Shown: positions 25,557-31,672 of the stretch, piece by piece
How positions within the stretch are numbered: position 1 is the first letter of the stretch
How the letters are laid out: every line of letters begins with the position of its first letter
Assembly (NCBI RefSeq): GCF_014596085.1
Contig: NZ_JACCJY010000019.1
Span: 1 to 64,000, forward strand
Length of the DNA: 64,000 bases
Direction: 5' to 3'
Source of the DNA: Azospirillum tabaci
Lineage (GTDB): Bacteria > Pseudomonadota > Alphaproteobacteria > Azospirillales > Azospirillaceae
Program-made: the position numbers and the translations under genes
The notes under the pieces: generated by a model
The model's input: only the letters and a program-made list of their open reading frames with translations
What the model was told of the DNA's origin: nothing
Database searches by the model: none

Positions 25557-26570
25557 ATGAACATTCCCCACCCCTACCTGATGTTCCTCGGCGATGTGCA
25601 GGACCAGCTCGGCGCCAAGACGGCGCAGGGCATCGTGGACTGGCGGCGCGACTGGTGCCTGGGCCAGATCCGGCTGGAGGGCTGCAAGGCCGACCTCGGC
25701 ATCCCCGACATGACGATCGCGGAGGCGGCGGGGCAGGGCGCCCGCACGCTGGTGGTCGGCGTGGTCAACGCCGGCGGCGTCCTGCCGGAGCATTGGACGA
25801 CCGCCATCGTCCAGGCCATCGAGTCCGGCATGGACGTGGCGAGCGGCCTCCACACGCGGCTGGAGAGCATCCCCGCCATCGCCGAAGCGGCGGCGAGCCA
25901 CGGCCGCCAGCTCTTCAACGTGCGTCATTCCGACCAGCGCTTCGCCACCGGCAAAGGCACCAAGCGTCCGGGCCGACGGCTGCTGACGGTCGGCACCGAC
26001 TGTTCCGTCGGCAAGAAGTACACGGCGCTGGCCTTGGAGAAGGAAATGCGCGCCCGCGGCATGGACGCGGATTTCCGTGCCACCGGCCAGACCGGCGTCT
26101 TCATCTCCGGACGCGGGGTCGCCATCGACGCGGTGGTGGCGGACTTCATCTCCGGCGCGGTGGAGTGGATCGCCCCGGCGGCCGACCCGGCCCATTGGGA
26201 CCTGATCGAGGGGCAGGGCTCGCTCTACCATCCGTCCTTCGCCGGCGTGTCGCTGGGGCTGCTGCACGGCGCCCAGCCCGACGCCTTCGTCGTCTGCCAC
26301 GAGCCGACCCGCAGCACCATGCGCGGCGTGCAGCACCCGCTGCCCTCGATCCAGGAGGTCATCGATCTGACCATCCGCTGCGGACGGCTGACCAACCCCG
26401 CCATCCGCCCGGTCGGAATCGCCATCAACACCAAGGCCTATGGCGAGGACGAGGCGCGCGCCTGCCTGGAGGCGGCGGCCAAGGCCCATGGCCTTCCGGC
26501 CAGTGACCCCATCCGGTTTGGTGTAGGCAAAATTATTGACCGTCTGACGGAAGAATTTGCCACTGAGTAA
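25557..26570 (+). CDS. DUF1611 protein, DgcN-like N-acetyltransferase of D-glutamate catabolism, 337 aa
   Basis: DUF1611 layout: an N-terminal Rossmann-like domain (YLMFLGDVQDQLGAKTAQGI, LVVGVVNAGGVLPEHWTTAI) and a C-terminal P-loop domain with LTVGTDCSVGKKYTALALEK near residue 140 (Walker A-like GTDCSVGKK), then DLIEGQGSLYHPSFAGVSLG and VCHEPTRSTMRGVQHPLP. Recent family naming links DUF1611 to DgcN, acting on D-glutamate with the racemase DgcA; I recall this with moderate certainty. No DgcA-like racemase lies next to it here. Location 51 bases after a TAXI-TRAP permease suggests that the imported compound is its substrate or a precursor. GAGAGGAC supports the start. Confidence 0.75.
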   Translation: MNIPHPYLMFLGDVQDQLGAKTAQGIVDWRRDWCLGQIRLEGCKADLGIPDMTIAEAAGQGARTLVVGVVNAGGVLPEHWTTAIVQAIESGMDVASGLHTRLESIPAIAEAAASHGRQLFNVRHSDQRFATGKGTKRPGRRLLTVGTDCSVGKKYTALALEKEMRARGMDADFRATGQTGVFISGRGVAIDAVVADFISGAVEWIAPAADPAHWDLIEGQGSLYHPSFAGVSLGLLHGAQPDAFVVCHEPTRSTMRGVQHPLPSIQEVIDLTIRCGRLTNPAIRPVGIAINTKAYGEDEARACLEAAAKAHGLPASDPIRFGVGKIIDRLTEEFATE

Positions 26571-26696
26571 CGTTAATAAGGGATGATCATGGTGCCGACG
26601 GGCGGCACGGAGCACAGCCGCCCATCGTCATAAGAATGATCGCCCGCCATCCCATTCAGCCGAATTGGATCACGGGTCAGGCCTTCCCACTTGGAC

Positions 26697-27125
26697 ATGA
26701 TGAGCAGCCGCACTCCCGCCACCCAATACGCCGCCCTTCCATTCCGCCTTCGCAACGGCCGGCCGGAAATCCTGCTGGTCACGTCGCGGGAAACCAAGCG
26801 GTGGATCATCCCCAAGGGGTGGGCGGAGGAAGGCGTGAAGCCTTGCGCCATGGCGGCGCGGGAGGCCTACGAGGAAGCCGGCGTGCGGGGCACCGTCGAT
26901 CACCGGCCCTTCGGCAACTTCCGCTACATGAAGCGGCTGAGCGTCAACAAGTCGGTGCTGTGCGCGGTGACCGTCTTCCTTCTGGAAGTCGATGAGGTGC
27001 TGGACGAGTGGCCGGAAAAGGGCCAGCGCGAGCGCCGCTGGCTGACCCCGTCCCAGGCCGCTCTGGCAGTGGGGGAAAGCGGCCTCGTGGAGATGCTGCT
27101 GCGGCTGGGCATTCCGCCGGACTGA
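26697..27125 (+). CDS. Nudix hydrolase (DIPP-like), 142 aa
   Basis: Contains a Nudix helix: KGWAEEGVKPCAMAAREAYE followed by EAGVRG, giving the REx2EExG core. The glutamate expected five residues after the first glycine is replaced by valine, as is often seen in diphosphoinositol-polyphosphate-type bacterial members with a KGW motif. The N-terminal strand AALPFRLRNGRPEILLVTSR is also typical. It probably hydrolyses a nucleoside-diphosphate-linked or polyphosphate compound in the cytoplasm; the exact substrate cannot be told. ATG 26697 is chosen, with a second ATG adjacent and a TTG six bases upstream in the same frame. Confidence 0.87.
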   Translation: MMSSRTPATQYAALPFRLRNGRPEILLVTSRETKRWIIPKGWAEEGVKPCAMAAREAYEEAGVRGTVDHRPFGNFRYMKRLSVNKSVLCAVTVFLLEVDEVLDEWPEKGQRERRWLTPSQAALAVGESGLVEMLLRLGIPPD

Positions 27126-27427
27126 AACTGTCCGGCGACGACGGCGGCAGGGAAGCCGACCTCCAGCCCAGCCGCCTCGGGCTCCGTCAACCGGTGTTCG
27201 TTTGCTCGGGCAGTGCATGCCGCTTGCTTATCCCTTTGGAATGCGATAACAGGGCGCGGCGCGCACGGAAGGGTGCGCGGGCGGGCTGGAAAGGCCTGTC
27301 GGCGGCTTGTCCGCAAGATGAGAAAGTTGTTGCATTCCGATGCGGCGCCGCGTAACGTCCCGCGTAGGAAAGCAAAGTAATTCAATGGGTTGGACAGTCA
27401 TGCCCAGCCCATTCGAACGATGAAGTC
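27126..27427. other. Spacer between the Nudix gene and tRNA-Leu
   Basis: This 302-base gap holds no supported gene. It includes the candidate tRNA promoter described separately near its right end. Confidence 0.5.
27330..27358 (+). promoter_or_regulatory. Possible promoter of tRNA-Leu
   Basis: TTGCAT (27330-27335) and TAACGT (27353-27358) are separated by 17 bases and lie about 70 bases before the tRNA. The match to a housekeeping consensus is partial. Confidence 0.3.
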
Positions 27428-27514
27428 GCGGTCGTGGCGGAATTGGTAGACGCGCAGCGTTGAGGTCGCTGTGGCAGAAATGCTGTGGAAGTTCGAGTCT
27501 TCTCGACCGCACCA
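27428..27514 (+). tRNA. tRNA-Leu (anticodon GAG), CCA encoded
   Basis: All parts of a class II tRNA can be folded by eye. Acceptor stem GCGGTCG (27428-27434) pairs with CGACCGC (27504-27510); D arm GGAATTGGTAGAC; anticodon stem CAGCG/CGCTG with loop TTGAGGT, anticodon GAG; a long variable arm (TGGCAGAAATGCTGT) typical of leucine tRNAs; T arm with TTCGAGT; then discriminator A and encoded CCA. It reads CUC and CUU codons. Confidence 0.97.
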
Positions 27515-27553
27515 TCCTTACCGTCGGCGCGTTGCCGGATGGTTATGAAAACC

Positions 27554-27576
27554 GGGGCCTTCTCAGGCCCCTTTTT
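27554..27576 (+). terminator. Intrinsic terminator after tRNA-Leu
   Basis: GGGGCCT (27554-27560), four-base loop TCTC, AGGCCCC (27565-27571) and five T residues follow 40 bases after the tRNA. A classic factor-independent terminator. Confidence 0.9.
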
Positions 27577-27618
27577 CATGCCCGCAAGGAGCGGGTCCTT
27601 CCCATCACTCCTCCCCCA

Positions 27619-29781
27619 TCACTCCTCAAGGGTCCAGTTCCCGGCGGTCCGGCAGGTGCGCAGCGCGGTTCCGGCGTCCCGTCCGGCAGGGGTGGTGACG
27701 ACATGGGTCAGCGCGAAGCACAGCCGTCCGCGATCCTTCGGGTCGGCGATGCGGCCCGTCACGGTGATCCGCCCCGATCGCAAGCCGTCTCCCGATATCC
27801 ACTCCTGGCCGGCCGCTCCCCGCTCCGTGCCCGACGCGGCCAGCGCGCCGAGGAAAGCCCCGGCGACCAGCGGCTGGTCATCGCGGTTCATGCGCAGGCG
27901 GGTCGCGTTGCTCCAGCCCGGTCCGACCAGCAGTTCCGGCGTCCGGACGTTGACGGCCACCCGGTCGGCGGCGATGGCCACCACGAGATCCAGCGGGTCT
28001 TCGGGCGCCACGCCCGGCGGCGTGTCAACCAGCCCGGTCAGGCTGGCGAGCCCCGTCCGCGTGCCCTCGCCCATCTTGCCGTCGATGGCCCCGTCATAAC
28101 GGCCCAGCCGGGCCAGCGCCCGTTGCGCCGCCATGATCCGTTCCTCCGGCGTCAGGACGCGCGGGGCGGGCAGCGGAGCGCGGCCCTCGGTGATCGCTTC
28201 CACGTCGAGCCGGTGGTTCAGCCGGCTGAAGCCCGGCCCGCCGTTCCACCAGGTCAGCAGGCCGAGATGGATCGCCGCCGCGGCGGACAGCAGGACGAGC
28301 GGCCACGACCCCTGGTCCGGCGCGCGGACCGGCCCGCCGAAGGCCGCGCCCAGGGCCCCGCGCACCACCCCGCGCACCAGCGCCCAAAGGCCCAGCCCGG
28401 CGGCGATGGGAAGCCCGATGTCCCAGCCCAGCCGCAGCCCCGCCGGTGCTGGCTGTTCGGGTGTCGCGCCGGTCAACAGGGCCGGACCGTCCACGCCCGC
28501 CACCAGAAGAAGGACCAGGGCGAGCAGCCCCGCCGCGGCGATCCAGCTTCGCGCGACGGCGGTGCGGCTGGTCTCGGCGAACCGTTCCGCCAGCACGGCA
28601 GCGGCTTCCTTCACGAAGGCGGGGCTGACGCAGCCCTCATGGTCGGCCACGATCGCCGCGGCGTCCGGTTCCCGGCCCCGCAGGACCGCTTCGGCGATGG
28701 AGCGGGTCAGGCGGTAGGCGCCGGCCAGGGCGAAGGCGTCGGCGGGCGGCAACGCCGCGATGCGCGCCAGCACCGGGGCCAGCACGGTGTCCAGGAAGGG
28801 AGGGAGGGGGGCGGAATCGCCGTCCGGCCCGACGGTTTCCACCTCGAACGGCACGCCGTCGCAGTCCCAGGACAGCGCGACCACCGTCAGCGTGCCGCTG
28901 CGCTGGTAGAGAAGCTGCGTGCCGGAATGGCGCACCGTGGCGGGCGCGGGGTTGGCGAGCGCGGCGAAACCGGCGAAGCCGGCCTCCTCCAGCGCCATCC
29001 GCACCGCCGCCGGGGCATCCGGCGGGGCGGTGAGGCTGTAGGACGGGTGGGCGGTCAGGCGGGGGTGATGAATGTGGGTGAACTGCCCGACCCCGCCGCA
29101 GGTCTCGCAGGCGACCACCCCGTCGCCCGCGCAGACCGGGCAGCGGTGCTGGCCGCGTCCGCCGCACTCCGGGCAGTCCGGCGTCTCGGCGGTCGCGGAG
29201 TGGGTGCAACGGATCTTGCCGCCGCGGCAGCCGTCGCCCCCGCAGGCCCGCACCCCGCCGCCGTTGCAGCCGGTGCAGACCTCGTGCAGGTAGTAGGGGC
29301 CGCGCAGCGAGGGCAGGGGCGGCAATGGCTCCTCCGCCGCGGCCATCGCCTCGACCCGCTCGTCCAGCGGGCCGAGCAGCGTGGCGAAGCGGTGGGCCGT
29401 TTCCAGCGAGGCGGCCTCGGCGTCCAGGTCGCGGGCCAGCGTCGCGTTCAACTCGGCGGCGTTGCGGCAATAGATGGCGAAGCGCACCATCTCTGCGCCC
29501 AGCCGGACCTCCACCTCGGTCGCCCAGTCGATGCTCAGGGTCAGATGGGCGCCGACCATCACCTCGCGCTGCTGGGCTTGGCGAAGCGTCACCCCTTCCG
29601 GTGCCGGGACGTTGCCGGACGCCGCCCGGCGCAGCCGCCGGATTAGGGCGGTTTGAGGAACGGTCGGGGCGGCAGCGGGCCGGTGACGATCGTCCGGAGG
29701 CGGGTCGCCGGGAGGGAGATCGCTCGGGTCCAGTTGGACTGGACCAAGGCCGTTCCGGTCGAAGTCGAGGCTGTCGGGCAT
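27619..29781 (-). CDS. Membrane protein with DnaJ-like cysteine cluster and peptidoglycan-binding-like motif, 720 aa
   Basis: Unusual composite. Residues 1-60 are proline-rich. Residues 60-160 form a soluble domain (REVMVGAHLTLSIDWATEVE). Residues 169-230 hold about fourteen cysteines, many in CxxCxGxG or CxxC form (CTGCNGGG, CPECGGRG, CPVCAGDG, CETCGGVG), like the zinc-binding centre of DnaJ but without a J domain. A domain to about 400 follows, then three hydrophobic segments (about 413-430, 456-475, 500-520). Around 553-585 comes LTPEERIMAAQRALARLGRY with DGAIDGKMGEGT, a peptidoglycan-binding repeat pattern. The C-terminal part (AIAADRVAVNVRTPELLVGP onward) may be periplasmic. It is the last gene of a three-gene operon. 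Function unknown; zinc binding is inferred. Confidence 0.8.
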   Translation of the reverse strand: MPDSLDFDRNGLGPVQLDPSDLPPGDPPPDDRHRPAAAPTVPQTALIRRLRRAASGNVPAPEGVTLRQAQQREVMVGAHLTLSIDWATEVEVRLGAEMVRFAIYCRNAAELNATLARDLDAEAASLETAHRFATLLGPLDERVEAMAAAEEPLPPLPSLRGPYYLHEVCTGCNGGGVRACGGDGCRGGKIRCTHSATAETPDCPECGGRGQHRCPVCAGDGVVACETCGGVGQFTHIHHPRLTAHPSYSLTAPPDAPAAVRMALEEAGFAGFAALANPAPATVRHSGTQLLYQRSGTLTVVALSWDCDGVPFEVETVGPDGDSAPLPPFLDTVLAPVLARIAALPPADAFALAGAYRLTRSIAEAVLRGREPDAAAIVADHEGCVSPAFVKEAAAVLAERFAETSRTAVARSWIAAAGLLALVLLLVAGVDGPALLTGATPEQPAPAGLRLGWDIGLPIAAGLGLWALVRGVVRGALGAAFGGPVRAPDQGSWPLVLLSAAAAIHLGLLTWWNGGPGFSRLNHRLDVEAITEGRAPLPAPRVLTPEERIMAAQRALARLGRYDGAIDGKMGEGTRTGLASLTGLVDTPPGVAPEDPLDLVVAIAADRVAVNVRTPELLVGPGWSNATRLRMNRDDQPLVAGAFLGALAASGTERGAAGQEWISGDGLRSGRITVTGRIADPKDRGRLCFALTHVVTTPAGRDAGTALRTCRTAGNWTLEE

Positions 29782-29847
29782 GGGGCGTGCGTGTCCGCGA
29801 ACAGGGGCGCCGGCACAGGAATAGGCCGCGGACGCCGGAACGGAAGG

Positions 29848-30159
29848 TCAGGCGGCGACGTCCGGCGCCGGGCCGCCGGTGCTCGGCGCCCGGTCTTCGG
29901 ATTCACGGTCGCCGAAGTCCTCGTCCTCGGGCGCGTCGCCGGAGGTCGGCGGCGCCGCAAGGCTCTCCGGGGCGGGGGCATGGCGGACCCAGCGGCGGCC
30001 CTCCATGGCGAAGCCGTGATCGCGGAACCACAGCCGTTCCGCCTCGTCGGCGGCGCGGAACAGCACCAGTGTCCAGGCGTCGCTGTCCTGCGTCCCGTCG
30101 CCCCCGTTGTCGGGCATCGCGTAGGGCTGGAGCGAATAGGGGAAGTCGTCGCGGGTCAC
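29848..30159 (-). CDS. Hypothetical acidic protein, 103 aa, middle gene of the operon
   Basis: Starts MTRDDFPYSLQPYAMPDNGG. The first 60 residues look folded (AWTLVLFRAADEAERLWFRD, HGFAMEGRRWVRHAP), while the rest is an acidic, proline/serine-rich tail (SGDAPEDEDFGDRESEDR). No signal peptide or membrane segment. Its ATG overlaps the stop codon of the 75-residue gene upstream (bases 30156-30159), so the two are translationally coupled. The large cysteine-cluster membrane protein begins about 65 bases after its stop. I do not recognise a family. Confidence 0.7.
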   Translation of the reverse strand: MTRDDFPYSLQPYAMPDNGGDGTQDSDAWTLVLFRAADEAERLWFRDHGFAMEGRRWVRHAPAPESLAAPPTSGDAPEDEDFGDRESEDRAPSTGGPAPDVAA

Positions 30160-30383
30160 TGCATGCCCCCCTTATTGGAGCCGCCGGAGCCGGATGGCCG
30201 CGCTGAGGCGGGCGGGGGTTCGGAGCCGTCCCCCTCGATCGGTTCCAGGTCGCTTTCGGCGGCGTATTTGATGAGACGGCCGTCGGCCAGACGGATGTCG
30301 TAGGTCGGCTCACCGGCAAGGGTTCGTGCGACGACGAGGGCCTCCTGGCCCGCAAACCTCACCCGTGTTCCCAACCGCAGCAT
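30156..30383 (-). CDS. Small SH3/KOW-like protein, 75 aa, first gene of the operon
   Basis: Reads MLRLGTRVRFAGQEALVVAR then TLAGEPTYDIRLADGRLIKY AAESDLEPI in two stretches. The pattern of short strands (G.RVRF.GQEALVVART..GEPTYDIRLADGR.I) resembles a small beta-barrel such as an SH3 or KOW-type domain that ends in a disordered PPPASARPSGSGGSNKGG tail. It opens an operon with two further genes and overlaps the second by four bases. Nothing catalytic is visible. Confidence 0.7.
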   Translation of the reverse strand: MLRLGTRVRFAGQEALVVARTLAGEPTYDIRLADGRLIKYAAESDLEPIEGDGSEPPPASARPSGSGGSNKGGMQ

Positions 30384-30575
30384 TCCGCCCCCGACTGTGT
30401 CTTGCTCGTCGTCGCAGGCTAAGGATTCGGCCGGGGGTGTGCTGTGTCAAAAACCGGACGCCAAAGGAGCAGGGCTGTGCTTGCGGGGTTCTCCCCTTGC
30501 GGGGCTTGGTGCGCCGGGCCCTTTGCGCTGTTGATGATGCAAAAGGACAGGTGTGGTGCAACGATGGAGGTGTTC

Positions 30576-30782
30576 ATGCCCGCACAGCAGGACAACGGCA
30601 GCCAGAAGCCGTCCGTCATCGATCTGGTGACCGATCCCGAGAAGTTCGATCAGTGGCAGCGCCAGCGGGAACGCGACGAGGCGTCGTCGGACGGCGACCG
30701 TGGCCAGGAGCGCGGCCGGGGAGACGATCGTGGCGGTGAGCCTGGTCGGGGCCGGTCGGACAGCCCTGGCGGACGGGACTGA
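30576..30782 (+). CDS. Small highly charged protein, 68 aa
   Basis: ATG 30576 is preceded by GGAGGT at ideal spacing, better than the ATG at 30564. It begins MPAQQDNGSQKPSVIDLVTD and PEKFDQWQRQRERDEASSD, a short helical segment, followed by a repetitive acidic/arginine/glycine tail (GDRGQERGRGDDRGGEPGRG). Probably intrinsically disordered. It faces away from the operon starting at 30383. The strong ribosome binding site is the main support for a real gene. Confidence 0.6.
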   Translation: MPAQQDNGSQKPSVIDLVTDPEKFDQWQRQRERDEASSDGDRGQERGRGDDRGGEPGRGRSDSPGGRD

Positions 30783-30817
30783 CCGCCTGAGACGATGGCT
30801 CGGGATTGATCGGGCGG

Positions 30818-31015
30818 TTACTCGGCGGCCTCACGGGACGGCTGCGCCTCCGCCGGAATGCCGAGCGGGGCGCCGCAATGGAATTGAATGAGCCGGCGCT
30901 CGACCCGGATCAGATAGGCGCGCGCGTCCAATCCCACAGGGCCGCGGCTGTGTTCGCGGACAAGCCTGATGGCACGACAGGCATAGCCGCAGTCCGGTGT
31001 GGCATACTCGCACAA
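30818..31015 (-). CDS. Small conserved protein, 65 aa, paralogue of the gene at 5415
   Basis: Core AIRLVREHSRGPVGLDARAY followed by LIRVERRLIQF aligns without gaps to the protein at 5415-5603 (pattern AI.L.R.HSR...GL..R.YL..VERR..Q), and both end in an R.AAE-type tail. No ATG exists in this frame upstream of the core; TTG at 31015 is the most likely start, with AGGCGGAC about ten bases upstream. It has three cysteines that the paralogue lacks or has elsewhere. A palindrome lies about 135 bases upstream. Function unknown. Confidence 0.55.
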   Translation of the reverse strand: MCEYATPDCGYACRAIRLVREHSRGPVGLDARAYLIRVERRLIQFHCGAPLGIPAEAQPSREAAE

Positions 31016-31150
31016 GGGGATCGTCCGCCTAAGGGTGTCGGTCCCAAAGTCTTACTCCCTTCGATAAGTCTCGTCGAGCTTCGGTTGCGACTCGAACACA
31101 ATGTCACAACGCAACGTTCGGTTCGTGCATCGGTCTGACGCAAACCGGTA

Positions 31151-31166
31151 GCATACTATTGTATGC
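31151..31166. promoter_or_regulatory. Palindrome GCATAC-TATT-GTATGC
   Basis: Six-base perfect arms with a four-base AT spacer, in the spacer upstream of the 65-residue gene and just downstream of the 31219 gene. It has the form of an operator half-site pair. No regulator can be assigned. Confidence 0.3.
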
Positions 31167-31218
31167 AACGCTGAATTCGCACGTCCTGCCATTGCCGGCC
31201 AAGCAATGGTTGAGGGGG

Positions 31219-31401
31219 TCAGTTCGACCCTGGATTGCTCTCGGTCAGCGCGCCGGGCTGCGCGCCTTCCAGAACCGCGAGATACTCCAAAAGCCGTTCC
31301 AGCGTTTCGGTCGGCATCCCGACGGACGGGACGTCGTTGCGTTTGGCGGCCTTCAGCGCGGTGCGGAGCAGGGTGCGGTCGATGTCGGTCAAGCCGGCCA
31401 T
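31219..31401 (-). CDS. Hypothetical protein, 60 aa
   Basis: Short helical protein: MAGLTDIDRTLLRTALKAAK, RNDVPSVGMPTETLERLLEY and LAVLEGAQPG. The reading is amphipathic and looks protein-like, unlike the arginine/serine-rich translation in the same open frame further upstream. No good ribosome binding site is seen before the ATG. It is isolated upstream of the divergent mechanosensitive channel gene. Function unknown. Confidence 0.45.
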   Translation of the reverse strand: MAGLTDIDRTLLRTALKAAKRNDVPSVGMPTETLERLLEYLAVLEGAQPGALTESNPGSN

Positions 31402-31672
31402 GATGATGACGTGCGTATGAAGCGACGATACGCAACCTGTATCATCAAGACCCGCAACCACGCCATGCCCAATCCGAAGGCAGGCGCACGAAACGGCGGA
31501 CCCGCAGCCGCGCCTCCGGTTCGCGCAAGCGGATCCGCACTTCCAAACGGCTCTGTCACATCCTGGTGACACGACGTGCCATACTTTTGCCGCGACACCG
31601 AAGAGTATAGGTATCCCTTTTCCCGGTTCGCCGGGGCCGCAGTCATTGGCCAAGAAGAGACTTCGAACGGTG

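Noticed and set aside
23385..26615. 1076-codon minus-strand open frame
   Set aside because: It lies antisense to the TRAP permease and DgcN-like genes and has a composition of His, Arg, Gly, Gln and Asp with no motif. Stop codons are rare here because of high GC.
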